The notes: generated from the sequence alone by a model not told the origin. 64,000 bases of DNA from Lactiplantibacillus pingfangensis (GCF_005404945.1 NZ_BJDG01000006.1:1-64000); one strand, 5' to 3'. Shown: positions 8,407 to 16,771, counted from the first letter of the stretch. Numbers and translations are program-made.

Positions 8407-8637
8407 AAAATAATCAGCCCTCCACTTATTACAAATTCAATACCTGTTAAAAGTTAACCACAGCGAGATAGCGATTTCAACGTTGGGTAGGCCCATTTCT
8501 AAAAGCAGTTTGGGCCGTTTTGACACCCCAAAATAATTTATGCTGACAGGTCGGTGAATCTTTTAAGTTTTTTTATCCCCCCAATCCCAGGTAGTCGTAT
8601 ATAATAAGAGTTATACACACTTAAGGGAGCGAAAGCT

Positions 8638-9258
8638 GTGAAAACATTTAAAAGTATTATGAGTTGGGTTCTGCCAATCCTGATTGGGCTCGGGTTGGCC
8701 CTATTAATCAAGCAGTTCTGGTTCACCATGGTCCGTGTCGATGGCACCTCCATGCAACCTAATCTGCAAAATAATGAACGGGTCGTCGCCTTCAAGACGA
8801 GTAAAATTAAGGCCGGATCGGTCGTTGTCTTTAATGCGTATGGCTTAGATCCAGATCAAACGTCTAAAGACGCCGTTTACGTTAAGCGGGTCATCGGCAT
8901 GCCTGGGGATACCGTTCGCTACACGAGTAACGGTAAATTATACGTCAACAACAAACTAGTTAAACAAAGCTACTTAAAAGATAATTATCAACAGACTACT
9001 GGTTCGTTTATGGCTAACAGCCATAGCAAATTCACTGGCTGGGATTTAAATAGTTTGAGCAGTAACCAAGATGGCTGGCAGACGAAAGTCACCACCAATA
9101 AAGTTCCTAAGGGCTCATACTTCGTGCTTGGTGATCATCGGAGTGTTTCCAACGATGGCCGTTATTGGGGCTTCGTTCCTAAGAGCAAAATGATTGGGGT
9201 CGTCAAAGCTTGGCCTTGGCAAAACCGCAAACAGTATATTAATAGTTTTCAACCGTAA
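8638..9258 (+). CDS. lepB: Signal peptidase I
   Basis: A type I signal peptidase of 206 residues that removes signal peptides from exported proteins at the outer face of the membrane. One N-terminal membrane helix (about 8-30) is followed by box B GTSMQP with catalytic Ser38. The general base Lys83 lies in VYVKRVIGMPGD, and box E GDHRSVSNDGRYWGFV is present. The start is GTG with AGGGAG nine bases upstream; a TATAAT-like box is at 8600. It is transcribed alone and divergently from the acetyltransferase gene. Confidence 0.93.
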   Translation: MKTFKSIMSWVLPILIGLGLALLIKQFWFTMVRVDGTSMQPNLQNNERVVAFKTSKIKAGSVVVFNAYGLDPDQTSKDAVYVKRVIGMPGDTVRYTSNGKLYVNNKLVKQSYLKDNYQQTTGSFMANSHSKFTGWDLNSLSSNQDGWQTKVTTNKVPKGSYFVLGDHRSVSNDGRYWGFVPKSKMIGVVKAWPWQNRKQYINSFQP

Positions 9259-9269
9259 TAATGACTGAT

Positions 9270-9309
9270 AAAAGCGCCGCCACAATTTAATGTGACGGCG
9301 CTTTAGTTT
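9270..9309. terminator. Bidirectional terminator between signal peptidase and membrane protein genes
   Basis: AAAGCGCCGCCACA (9271-9284) pairs with TGTGACGGCGCTTT (9291-9304), 13 of 14 positions, flanked by A- and T-rich runs. The two genes are convergent here. Confidence 0.8.
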
Positions 9310-9324
9310 ATCCACAGTGGATAA
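9308..9324. promoter_or_regulatory. Palindromic DnaA-box pair
   Basis: TTATCCAC-A-GTGGATAA is a perfect 8-bp palindrome around one base. It contains a consensus DnaA box (TTATCCACA) on the plus strand and a one-mismatch box on the minus strand. It is part of a wider run of such boxes to about 11001. Confidence 0.5.
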
Positions 9325-9333
9325 CTTTTTTAA

Positions 9334-9804
9334 TTAAACCAACTTGTTGCTTCGGTGATCCTTAACCCAAAAATAACCACAAACGATCGGACTGACCAAG
9401 ACAAAAATCACGGCCATCAAAATATTCTTGAAAAAGTTAATAAACTCATCCATAAAATCACTCTTAGCTTCTACTTGTGGTGTCAAAGCTGTTGGCACTG
9501 GTTTGGGCTTCGTTCGCTTCACTGGCGCCGACCATGTGTGCCCAGAGTCTTGAATGATTTGTTCATCATCTGGTCGCGTCGATGGTGTTTCCTTAGGCTT
9601 TCGCCGCCAAACTTGAAAGACTTTTGGCCAACGATACTTAATTATTGGGAACAACACCAGTGCACAAATAATGCTATAGATGACTAGTGGATTAAACTCT
9701 AAAATGATGCGATTGACGGTTTGACGTGCAGAAAAGAACATGATGATAAATACCGTAATGGCGCCATAAAACCAACTACTGATTAAATTACCCGCTCGCC
9801 ACAT
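9334..9804 (-). CDS. Hypothetical membrane protein, three predicted helices
   Basis: Not recognised. The 156 residues show two N-terminal membrane helices (LISSWFYGAITVFIIMFF and PLVIYSIICALVLFPII). A basic, Pro-rich cytosolic linker follows (about 66-115, with KPKETPSTRPDDEQ and KRTKPKPVPTA), then a last helix (ILMAVIFVLVSPIVCGYFWV). It is the last gene of a compact group of four minus-strand genes with nearly abutting ends. TTAGGG lies three bases before its ATG, inside the intergenic gap of five bases. Confidence 0.7.
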   Translation of the reverse strand: MWRAGNLISSWFYGAITVFIIMFFSARQTVNRIILEFNPLVIYSIICALVLFPIIKYRWPKVFQVWRRKPKETPSTRPDDEQIIQDSGHTWSAPVKRTKPKPVPTALTPQVEAKSDFMDEFINFFKNILMAVIFVLVSPIVCGYFWVKDHRSNKLV

Positions 9805-9809
9805 TTACC

Positions 9810-10268
9810 CTAACCACCCTTCACATTTTGTGCTAAGCGCACCATACTTTTACACTGAATCCCATTCTCATAAATTGGTTGTGAATAGTTATCCACAAAA
9901 TAATTCACCCAGACGGCTGATAGGTCAAAACCGGCCCGTTGATAGAGCGCTAATTGCCGCAGTGAGGAGTTACCGGTACCAATTTGAAGTTGTTCACAGC
10001 TTGGGTCCTGTTGACAACTTTTGATCACCAGTTGTAACATCGTCTTTGCAATCCCACGATGTTGATAACTTTCTGCCACGGCAATCGCCATAATTTCTTT
10101 CACACCGACTTTACGCTGTTTCAAAACCAAAACGCCGACAATTTGGTCATCTAATTGGTAACCATAAATTGTGGCGTTTTCCAAGGACTGTTGAACGCGT
10201 GACCAATCTGGATCTGCTGACAATAATAAGTCTCTCGGCGCTTGGTCAGCGCTAATCGTTATCATCAT
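9810..10268 (-). CDS. GNAT-family N-acetyltransferase
   Basis: A 152-residue single GNAT domain that transfers an acetyl group from acetyl-CoA to an amine. The acetyl-CoA loop is seen as VAESYQHRGIAKTML (motif Q/R-x-x-G-x-A, about 84-98), preceded by EIMAIAV, with LYQRAGFDLS as the closing motif. Its ATG overlaps the stop codon of the preceding membrane-protein gene (ATGA), so translation is coupled. Substrate unknown. A consensus DnaA box lies inside the coding sequence at 9889-9897. Confidence 0.85.
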   Translation of the reverse strand: MMITISADQAPRDLLLSADPDWSRVQQSLENATIYGYQLDDQIVGVLVLKQRKVGVKEIMAIAVAESYQHRGIAKTMLQLVIKSCQQDPSCEQLQIGTGNSSLRQLALYQRAGFDLSAVWVNYFVDNYSQPIYENGIQCKSMVRLAQNVKGG

Positions 10269-10522
10269 CGTGATTGCCGTTTCACGGCGCGACGTTGAAA
10301 GCCATTACCCCAGCAAACATACGGCACAACCACTGCCACAATTGCTAAGGCATAGTCCGCAACAGTCAAATTAGCCGCATTCATCACGACTAAATAAGCA
10401 AGCACGAGCGTCCAAAGAATGGGTACGATCCCACCGACCCAAAAGTAGCGACTTGCTGAAAAAACAAATTCCTCTAGGATAAAAATAACAATTGCAATAA
10501 TGCCCAGTATGATTAAGCTCAA
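10265..10522 (-). CDS. Small membrane protein
   Basis: Eighty-five residues, mostly hydrophobic, with three predicted helices (LIILGIIAIVIFILEEFVF; VGGIVPILWTLVLAYLVV; YALAIVAVVVPYVCW) and a basic tail (RRAVKRQSR). It begins with TTG, supported by TAGGAG about ten bases upstream. Its stop overlaps the start of the GNAT gene. Family not recognised. Confidence 0.75.
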   Translation of the reverse strand: MSLIILGIIAIVIFILEEFVFSASRYFWVGGIVPILWTLVLAYLVVMNAANLTVADYALAIVAVVVPYVCWGNGFQRRAVKRQSR

Positions 10523-10546
10523 AAAAATCGTCTCCTAAACCCAAAC

Positions 10547-10852
10547 TTACTTCTGTTTAAGCTGTTTTAACATATCCACAAAACGCCCAACTTGACAGTT
10601 TTCCACATCTTCAGCTGAATAATAAATAATCATCTTTTGACGTTGTGCTGTTGATAAGTTGGCTTGTGACCCAAAATAAACTAAATAAACGGCTTCATCC
10701 GTTTTAGCTAAGGTTTTACCATAATCTGTATCTAAAGTAACCGTATAATCCGTACCTAATTGTTCGCTCAACGCGCTGATAAACCCTTGGATTTCCTTAG
10801 TTGTAACTGTTTCTTGTCCAGCAACAACACTGGTGACAACATAAACTTGCAT
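10547..10852 (-). CDS. Hypothetical 101-residue protein
   Basis: Not recognised. A compact alpha/beta soluble protein with no signal or membrane segment. Strands (QVYVVTSVV, YTVTLDT, AVYLVYFG) alternate with helices (IQGFISALSEQLG, VGRFVDMLKQLKQK). The start has GGGG nearby. It is the first gene of the four-gene minus-strand cluster running down to 9334. Two near-consensus DnaA boxes fall within it (10572-10580 and 10599-10607). Confidence 0.7.
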   Translation of the reverse strand: MQVYVVTSVVAGQETVTTKEIQGFISALSEQLGTDYTVTLDTDYGKTLAKTDEAVYLVYFGSQANLSTAQRQKMIIYYSAEDVENCQVGRFVDMLKQLKQK

Positions 10853-11001
10853 GACGACAACCCCGTTATGATTAATTTTATTTTATGACTCAATTCCTTA
10901 TCCACACTATCGCAGATTTACAGCAATCGCAAGCGTAGACTTATGCACAAGGCAAAAGGCCTTCTCAACGAATTGTGAGCTTGTCCACAGTCTTGTCCAC
11001 A
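10572..11001 (+). promoter_or_regulatory. Cluster of DnaA-box sequences
   Basis: Within 430 bp, all on the plus strand, are ATATCCACA (10572), TTTTCCACA (10599), the consensus TTATCCACA (10898), TTATGCACA (10941) and two TTGTCCACA (10981 and 10993). Further consensus boxes lie at 9308 and 9889. Several are in the 112-bp gap between the 101-residue gene and the phosphatase-like gene. This could be a DnaA-binding or titration site; binding itself is inferred. Confidence 0.45.
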
Positions 11002-11594
11002 ATCGTCACTGTGCTTGGTGCCAGTTGTTCAGCGGTCGCTGGTTGTCCAGTCAATTCGAACCGCAACTTGCGTAAAATGACGGGGTCAACAATGACTAAG
11101 GCCCGTCCATGATCTGGTGTGGCGTCAGTGACTTGAGTCAACCCAGCTTGATATCGTTGCCAGAACTCATCACCGCTCTCAGCCAAACTATCAACATCAT
11201 GATCATGAATTAAATTTTGAATTTCAGTTGGGGTCTGATCTGCTTCAAAGGCCGCAACGGTTGGATAACCTAATTTTGTCGCAAACCCTGACCAAACCGC
11301 CGCCCGTTCAAAGCCTTCAAACCCGCCATAAAACGGTGCCCGTAATGCGGCACTTTGTTGCAGCTCAAGTTGGGTTGCCTGGGCGTCAAGAATCGCCCGC
11401 CCAGTTTGTGCGCTCCGACTCGTATCGCTGGCGAATGCCGTATCAAATTTAACCGTGGCTAATTGTTGTCCCAGTCCTTGACTGGCTTCCAGACCAGCCG
11501 CGGTCAAAGGTGTCCCGCTCCATCCCTGAAAGCGATCAAGTTGGTCAAAGTAAGTTGTTCCAGTCACAGCTAAATACAAAGTGATAGTTTTCAT
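10965..11594 (-). CDS. Histidine-phosphatase (phosphoglycerate-mutase) fold protein lacking catalytic residues
   Basis: A 209-residue protein clearly of the phosphoglycerate-mutase-like family: FDQLDRFQGWSGTPLTAAG, ASDTSRSAQTGRAIL and the general spacing all fit. The catalytic N-terminal motif (normally RHG in LVRHGET) reads AVTG in YLAVTGTT. The second catalytic His region (normally SHG) reads IVDPVIL. Both phosphoacceptor and second histidine are therefore missing, so it is unlikely to be a phosphatase; a binding or regulatory role is possible. Codon use looks normal and the frame is intact, so this is not simple decay. It is a lone gene whose upstream side is next to a mobile element. Confidence 0.85.
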   Translation of the reverse strand: MKTITLYLAVTGTTYFDQLDRFQGWSGTPLTAAGLEASQGLGQQLATVKFDTAFASDTSRSAQTGRAILDAQATQLELQQSAALRAPFYGGFEGFERAAVWSGFATKLGYPTVAAFEADQTPTEIQNLIHDHDVDSLAESGDEFWQRYQAGLTQVTDATPDHGRALVIVDPVILRKLRFELTGQPATAEQLAPSTVTIVDKTVDKLTIR

Positions 11595-11680
11595 GTTGTG
11601 GTCCTACTTCCGTTTATTTTATCCCCCAATCATAGCATAAAAGCGAGGCGCCCACCGGTTTCCTCGCTTTTAAATTGAAA

Positions 11681-11835
11681 ACTAAAGATGAAAACACAAA
11701 AAAATCGGAAGCACTGTCATGTCAGCAATGCACACTTTAAAATTAGAGTCATGTTAAGCGCTCCGCCAGTCCTAATTAACTGGAAGTGGTCGCCCTCAAT
11801 TAGTAACTCTCATCTTGTGACCTTTTAACTAAAAG
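11681..11835 (+). mobile_element. Short deletion form of the structured element family (E2a)
   Basis: The left end ACTAAAGATGAAAAC resembles the family terminal repeat, and the right end near ATCTTGTGACCTTTTAA resembles its reverse complement. The interior keeps the left arm (GTCAGCAATG, GCGCTCCGCCAGT) but lacks modules A and B. It is followed at once by the left end of the next copy. Confidence 0.5.
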
Positions 11836-12276
11836 GTTGCAAGATAGCTAGTGGCTATTAATCTTAGTGTAGCAGTATTCACATAAAAAATCTTACTCAC
11901 GGATAGCCAACGAAAGCATTTAGAAAGTTCATAACATTGCCGATTGGCTCAATGATTTTCAAGAATCAAATCAATTGTTTTAGTACTAGTCACTTTATAA
12001 CCATTAACCTAGCTGGAGGGCGTCGCTGATTGCATCGGACGTGGAATTCCCGTTAGAGCGGCGTTTTTTTGCCGGTCTTACGGGACGGACGGTCCGGGAT
12101 AGTTGCGATTTTTGCAACCATTCCGGGCGAAGGCCAAGACCGCTCCTCAGGCTTGGCCTGGTCCCTCGTCCGCATGTAATCAGCGACCCCCGGAAGCGAC
12201 AACTTTGACTTATCTTCGTTACCAATGTATTGATACAACAGTATTTATTAGTGATTTGTGTCTTTCAATCTTTAGA
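11828..12276 (+). mobile_element. Structured mobile element, B-only copy (E2b)
   Basis: It is bounded by ACTAAAAGGTTGCAAG on the left and CTTTCAATCTTTAG on the right. Module B occupies 12018-12191 (174 nt). Its outer stem GGGCGTCGCTGATT pairs 13/14 with AATCAGCGACCCCC. Internal stems TCCCGT (12048-12053)/ACGGGA (12080-12085) and GTTGC (12102-12106)/GCAAC (12114-12118) differ on both sides from the other copies, yet pairing is kept. No clear target duplication was found. Confidence 0.7.
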
Positions 12277-12285
12277 TCCTTAATT

Positions 12286-12341
12286 AAAAATCGACAAGGT
12301 TACCCACCAGTATCTCGCGGTAACCTTGTCGATTTTTTTTA
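12286..12341. terminator. Strong terminator downstream of the universal stress protein gene
   Basis: AAAATCGACAAGGTTACC pairs perfectly with GGTAACCTTGTCGATTTT around a 14-nt loop, with T-runs on both strands. It separates the stress-protein gene from the mobile element. Confidence 0.85.
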
Positions 12342-12782
12342 ACGAACAACTAATACTGAAATTGGTGAATGTTTAGCCATATAGGCCGCTTGGGAGCCGA
12401 AATACTTCCGAACCCCTTGCTTTGAAATTGACCCAACCACCAATAAGTCTGGTTTAATGGCTGGAATAATATCTTTAACGATCGTTTCGCCGGGATCACC
12501 CTCATCAACGATCGAATTAACGTCTTGAACGCCGAATTGTTTCGCTAATTTTTCATATTGTAAGACGTGGGCCTCTAAGTCGGAACGCTGGCCGTGAATG
12601 AAATCTTTACTCATTGCTTCATACACATTCATATTATCTTGTTCCAAAATCGAGACAATCGTCAACTTGGCATGGTCGGTTTTCGCCCGATTGATCGCAT
12701 AGCGAAAAGCCAACTGTGCATCATCCGAATCATCAACACCAACTAAAATATGTTTAAATTCCTTTGGACTCATTTCTGACAT
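12339..12782 (-). CDS. Universal stress protein (UspA family)
   Basis: A 147-residue UspA domain protein. The beta-strand HILVGVDDSDDAQLAFRYA opens the Rossmann-like fold, and the ATP-binding G-x2-G-x9-GS signature appears as VVGSISKQGVRKYFGS, with SPISVLVV closing. These cytosolic dimers bind ATP and are induced by stress or growth arrest. The ATG at 12782 is chosen because GGGGAGG lies nine bases before it; an upstream TTG would place the ribosome-binding site inside the coding sequence. It is monocistronic with its own terminator. Confidence 0.92.
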   Translation of the reverse strand: MSEMSPKEFKHILVGVDDSDDAQLAFRYAINRAKTDHAKLTIVSILEQDNMNVYEAMSKDFIHGQRSDLEAHVLQYEKLAKQFGVQDVNSIVDEGDPGETIVKDIIPAIKPDLLVVGSISKQGVRKYFGSQAAYMAKHSPISVLVVR

Positions 12783-12869
12783 AATCAATGTCCTCCCCAA
12801 TTGGTTAAAATTTAGACTGATTACTTCATGGTCAATTTCATTCTCAACGACTGCGACGCCCTTGTCAAC

Positions 12870-13439
12870 TTAGGCGCTTGGTTTGTTTTCTTTCAACACC
12901 CGTGCTGGATTACCAACCACCACGACATTATCTGGAAATGAATGCGTCACGACTGAACCAGCGCCAACCACCACATTGTTACCTAACGTGACCCCTGGTA
13001 AAATCATGGCGCTACCACCAATCCAGCAATCATTGCCGATGGTAATCGGCGCAGTCCGTTCCGCTTCTGTCCGCCGTACCGTTGGATCAAGTGGGTGAAC
13101 CGGCGTATACAGTCCAACTTTTGGACCAAATTTGCAATCATTACCGATGGTGACTTGGCCTTCATCACAAATTTCAACCCCGTGGTTCGCGTAAAAATGA
13201 TTGCCAATGGTAATATTCACACCATAACTAAACTCAAACGTTGGTTCCACGAAAAAGCGGTCGCCAACTGAATGTAACAGTGATGCCATGCCGGCATTCC
13301 GTTCGTCATTATCGGCGATTTGGTTATATTTCATAATTTTGCTGCGAACATCGTTACGCAATTTAAGTAACTTTGGTGATTCCATATATAAGTCACCGTT
13401 AATCATTTGTTGATACGCTGGGTCATTATCAATTTCCAT
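12870..13439 (-). CDS. Maltose O-acetyltransferase family protein, second paralogue
   Basis: A 189-residue hexapeptide-repeat acetyltransferase with the Mac N-terminal domain (DPAYQQMINGDLYM). Left-handed helix repeats follow (ITIGNDCWIGGSAMILPGVT; LGNNVVVGAGSVVTHSFP). A catalytic His is in YTPVHPLD, and the closing motif is VVVGNPARVLKE. AGGAAG precedes the ATG. It differs from the copy at 7786-8406 throughout, so the two are old paralogues rather than a recent duplication. Acceptor sugar unknown. Confidence 0.9.
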   Translation of the reverse strand: MEIDNDPAYQQMINGDLYMESPKLLKLRNDVRSKIMKYNQIADNDERNAGMASLLHSVGDRFFVEPTFEFSYGVNITIGNHFYANHGVEICDEGQVTIGNDCKFGPKVGLYTPVHPLDPTVRRTEAERTAPITIGNDCWIGGSAMILPGVTLGNNVVVGAGSVVTHSFPDNVVVVGNPARVLKENKPSA

Positions 13440-13569
13440 ACTGAACTTCCTTTATCAGAATTATTTAGTCCCTGAAAAATCTAAAACTGGTCACGCTTGC
13501 TATTTAAGCATACCACATTGCCCCAAGTTGCTGTATGATGACCCTATTCAATTAAGGAGAGGATTCATC

Positions 13570-14430
13570 ATGGATGAAGCAACTTTAGAACGTCAAAATC
13601 ATGACAACCATCAAAATAACATTTCTAGTGAGCAGTGGGCCGCTGAACGAACGCGTACCGAAACTTTTCAGCTGAGCTCGGGCAAGACGGCCAAGCTCTA
13701 TCTTCACGAGCCTAACTATGTGCCAGCGAAAGGTCTGGTGATTGATTTTCATGGCAGTGGCTTTGTCCATTTGCATAATGATCATGACACTTATTTCTGT
13801 AAACGACTCGCCATTGCCACCCAATATACGGTCTTAGATTTCGATTATCCGTTAGCCCCAGAACAACCGTATCCCGCCGCTTTAAATGCCTGTGATGAAC
13901 TCGTCCAGTATGTACAAGCGCATTATTCCGATTACTGTGCAGCCACGCCGCAACCAGTGATTCTAATCGGGCATAGTGCGGGCGGTAACCTCGTTGTTGG
14001 CACGCAACTGCGCGCTTTAAAGCAACAACGTCCGGTTGCCGATCTCGTCATTTTAACGTATCCGGCGCTCGATTTGGATACCAATCCTGATGATGAAGTC
14101 TTCCCAACTGGCGCCGTGATTTCACCTGAACAGGCCAAACGCTTTAATCGGTTTTATCGCGGCAATGCCCCACTTGGCAATCCAGAAATTTCACCAGTAT
14201 TGGCAACCCGTGAGGCTTTAATCGGTTTTCCAAAAACAATGATTCAGACGGCCGACCACGATACCCTAGCGCCCGAGGCCGAACGATTCGGTCAACACTT
14301 GCTTTTAGCCCACACGTCAGTCACGATGAAACGTTACGCGAACTCACTGCATGGCTTTACCGTTTCGCTGACCGGCGCCTATCAAGCCTCATTCAACGCT
14401 ATCGTGCGTCAAATTCAACAACTCATATAG
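13570..14430 (+). CDS. Alpha/beta hydrolase (HSL-type esterase)
   Basis: A serine esterase of 286 residues. The oxyanion-hole motif HGSG (61-64) replaces the usual HGGG. The nucleophile elbow is GHSAGG with Ser136, the acid is probably in QTADHDTLAPEA and the base in NSLHGFTV. It is likely cytosolic, acting on short-chain esters. The ATG at 13570 is preferred because AGGAG sits nine bases upstream; the open frame starts 42 bp earlier without such a site. It is followed 14 bp later by a HAD phosphatase gene ending at a terminator, so the two form an operon. Confidence 0.88.
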   Translation: MDEATLERQNHDNHQNNISSEQWAAERTRTETFQLSSGKTAKLYLHEPNYVPAKGLVIDFHGSGFVHLHNDHDTYFCKRLAIATQYTVLDFDYPLAPEQPYPAALNACDELVQYVQAHYSDYCAATPQPVILIGHSAGGNLVVGTQLRALKQQRPVADLVILTYPALDLDTNPDDEVFPTGAVISPEQAKRFNRFYRGNAPLGNPEISPVLATREALIGFPKTMIQTADHDTLAPEAERFGQHLLLAHTSVTMKRYANSLHGFTVSLTGAYQASFNAIVRQIQQLI

Positions 14431-14444
14431 AAAAGAGGGTTTAG

Positions 14445-15128
14445 ATGTTAAAATACGTCATTTTTGATTTAGATGATACCTTACTCGATTTCAGTCGTGG
14501 GGAACATGAAGGCCTCACTTACATGTTGAAAAAGTACGGACTCACCGATATCCAACATGGTCTACAAGTTTACCAAACGCATAATCATTGGGTTTGGACG
14601 CAAATTGAGCAAGGTGCTGACCCCCAGCCATTGCTCAATCAGCGTTTTGCGATCGCCTTTAAACAACTGGGGCTCACCGTCAACGGACCAGCACTACAAC
14701 GCGAATACAATACCATTTTGGCGCATAATTTTTATACGATCCCCGGTGCAACTCAGTTGCTAACCGATTTACAAGCGGCGGGCCTGACGTTGCTCGTTGG
14801 GACGAACGGCGTTAAAACCACCCAGTTAAGCCGAATTCAAGGCTCAGGACTCGCCCCCTATTTTCAACAAGTCTTTATTTCGGCCGACCTCGGTGTTGCC
14901 AAACCAGATCCACGCTTCTTTGACGCAATTTTCAAACAGAATCCAGCCATGACAGCTGAAAATACGGTCATGGTTGGGGATAACTTAGCCTCGGACATTT
15001 ACGGCGCAACACAAGCCCATCTTAAAAACATTTGGTACAATCCACAGCAGTTGCCAAATCCAAAGCCTTATCAACCGACTGCAACGGTGACTAACTATCA
15101 GCAACTCGAACACGACCTATTGCACTAA
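14445..15128 (+). CDS. HAD-family hydrolase (YjjG/YfnB type)
   Basis: A 227-residue HAD phosphatase. Motif I DLDDT with nucleophile Asp8 and Asp10 lies in VIFDLDDTLLDF. Motif II is VGTNG, motif III a lysine in VAKPDPRFF, and motif IV MVGDNLASDI. The cap is helical and inserted between motifs I and II. Homologues called YjjG act on pyrimidine nucleoside monophosphates and non-canonical nucleotides; that specificity is inferred here. AGAGGG precedes the ATG. It is the second gene of the esterase operon. Confidence 0.88.
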   Translation: MLKYVIFDLDDTLLDFSRGEHEGLTYMLKKYGLTDIQHGLQVYQTHNHWVWTQIEQGADPQPLLNQRFAIAFKQLGLTVNGPALQREYNTILAHNFYTIPGATQLLTDLQAAGLTLLVGTNGVKTTQLSRIQGSGLAPYFQQVFISADLGVAKPDPRFFDAIFKQNPAMTAENTVMVGDNLASDIYGATQAHLKNIWYNPQQLPNPKPYQPTATVTNYQQLEHDLLH

Positions 15129-15156
15129 AAAAGACGCTCATCAGCGTCTTTTTTTA
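15127..15156. terminator. Intrinsic terminator shared by convergent genes
   Basis: AAAGACGCT-CATC-AGCGTCTTT with flanking A and T runs ends the esterase/HAD operon. It overlaps the last codons of the convergent dehydrogenase gene. Confidence 0.85.
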
Positions 15157-16140
15157 AGCGGTTACTTGAATCACCAGTTTCCCCACATTACGACCGTTCT
15201 TGATTGTTTGTAGCGCTGTCGGAACTTGGTCAAATGGCTGAACTTCCCCAATAAACGGGTCCAATTTATCCGCGATCACTAGTTTTTCCACGGCCTCTGC
15301 CATCACCGCTAAGTCATGAATCTGCACCGGATCATTTGAGCGATAAACGCCGCCGAGGCCTGATCGAATCAGTGCTAACGCGCGGTCATCAAAGTCAAAC
15401 TGCGGTGGCATCCCATCACCAATTGCGACGATTTGACCATTGTAGGCCATTCTATCCGTATCCGCGGCCAATTCAGCACCACCAATCGTGTTCAAACTCA
15501 CATCCACACCACGACCCTCAGTGGCTTTCAGTACCGCTGCCGTCACATCTTCTTGGTGATAATCAATGATCGTGTCGGCGCCAACTTTTTCAACTAATAA
15601 TCGTTTCCGCGCAGATACCGTCGTAATCGTCCGAAGTCCAAGCTGCTTCGCCAGTTGTAACGCCGCCAGACCAACGGCCCCACCCCCGGCATGAATCAAA
15701 ATGGTTTGTGCATTAGTCAAGTTCACTTTACGCATTAACGCTTGATAGGCGGTCAAATTGGCGCACAAAATTGCGGCACCCTGAACATCGCTTAACGCGT
15801 CGGGTAATTTCGCGACGCTAGCTGCCAAGGTCACGTTGTAAGCCGCCAGCGCCCCATTGCGACGAAGATCGCTATGGTAAAAGACGCGGTCGCCGCGCTT
15901 GAAGCCAGTGACATTCGGCCCCACCGCACTAACTTCGCCGGCAACGTCGATCCCAATTATATGCGGATATTGCCAAGCCGACACCCCACTATCAATAATT
16001 TTGTAATCAACTGGATTCAAGCCGACTGCCTGAACTTTTACTTGCAACTCATCCGCTTGTGGTTCGGGAATTGCAACATCCAATAATTGTAACTGTGCCA
16101 ACCCTAATTGTGTTTGATCTTTAACGACCCATGCTTTCAA
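15154..16140 (-). CDS. Zinc-independent alcohol dehydrogenase / quinone oxidoreductase (MDR family)
   Basis: A 328-residue medium-chain dehydrogenase/reductase. It has a GroES-like N-domain (GLNPVDYKI about 50; IGIDVAGEVSAVG about 75-87; GDRVFYHSDL). The cofactor domain has ILIHAGGGAVGLAALQLAKQ (nucleotide-binding GxGxxG variant GGGAVG) and ends NGRNVGKLVIQV. No structural four-Cys zinc site is visible, so it is probably an NADPH-dependent quinone or enone reductase. The gene lies 12 bp downstream of an F420-reductase-like gene and probably shares its mRNA. Confidence 0.87.
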   Translation of the reverse strand: MKAWVVKDQTQLGLAQLQLLDVAIPEPQADELQVKVQAVGLNPVDYKIIDSGVSAWQYPHIIGIDVAGEVSAVGPNVTGFKRGDRVFYHSDLRRNGALAAYNVTLAASVAKLPDALSDVQGAAILCANLTAYQALMRKVNLTNAQTILIHAGGGAVGLAALQLAKQLGLRTITTVSARKRLLVEKVGADTIIDYHQEDVTAAVLKATEGRGVDVSLNTIGGAELAADTDRMAYNGQIVAIGDGMPPQFDFDDRALALIRSGLGGVYRSNDPVQIHDLAVMAEAVEKLVIADKLDPFIGEVQPFDQVPTALQTIKNGRNVGKLVIQVTA

Positions 16141-16152
16141 ATTATGGCCTTC

Positions 16153-16746
16153 CTATTCTTCGATTTGAACAAAGTGTGTGTTGCCTAAACCACCACCGAC
16201 TTGCATGACACTGCCACCATGTCGTAACTTACCTAAGTTGACCGGGCGAAAATTCAATGGCCGGACTAATACCGCAAATTCTTTTTTCGCCGCCACATCA
16301 TCACCGGCATAAAACAACACTCGGCGACCGTCACCGTTAACCTGACCAGTCATAAATTCTGGCGGTAACGTATTGAATGCTTTAATGACGCGGGCGTTCG
16401 TAGCCGCGGCAGCGATTACTTCACTACCCGTTAATGGCGCCGTTTTAATCTTCTTAAAATCTGCCGTAAACTGGTTCGTCACATCAACCACCAGCCGCTG
16501 CTGATAATCTGCGACTTGTCGCAAAACCGCGGGGGCTTGTTCAAATGGTACCGCAATAATAACCATCGGCTGTTGCAACGCTTCTGCAACTTCCACAAAC
16601 GTGACGTTGGTCGCAAATTCAGCACGCCGAGGCGCTAAACTCGCCGCACCACTGTGCCGACTAAGTTTAATCTGATTTTCACCGCGTGCAAATGTTTGGG
16701 CTAAAACTGTACCGACCGTGCCGGCACCAATAATACCAATTTCCAT
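16153..16746 (-). CDS. NADPH-dependent F420 reductase-like Rossmann protein
   Basis: About 197 residues with an N-terminal dinucleotide-binding motif GIIGAGTVGTVLA (residues 4-16) and a compact fold ending HGGSVMQVGGGLGNTHFVQIEE. It belongs to the NAD(P)-binding family that includes F420H2:NADP oxidoreductase. Lactobacilli are not expected to make F420, so another electron partner is likely. The ATG at 16746 is chosen because GTAGGG lies six bases before it. It is first in a two-gene unit with the dehydrogenase. Confidence 0.85.
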   Translation of the reverse strand: MEIGIIGAGTVGTVLAQTFARGENQIKLSRHSGAASLAPRRAEFATNVTFVEVAEALQQPMVIIAVPFEQAPAVLRQVADYQQRLVVDVTNQFTADFKKIKTAPLTGSEVIAAAATNARVIKAFNTLPPEFMTGQVNGDGRRVLFYAGDDVAAKKEFAVLVRPLNFRPVNLGKLRHGGSVMQVGGGLGNTHFVQIEE

Positions 16747-16771
16747 CGTCATCCCTACTTTCAATGATTTT

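Noticed and set aside
9308-11001. Chromosomal replication origin
   Set aside because: No dnaA, dnaN, rpmH or gyr genes and no clear AT-rich unwinding region; only the box cluster is present.
12801-12869. Lacto-usp RNA expected near a usp gene
   Set aside because: The gap beside the stress-protein gene is too short and shows no extended structure that I can match.
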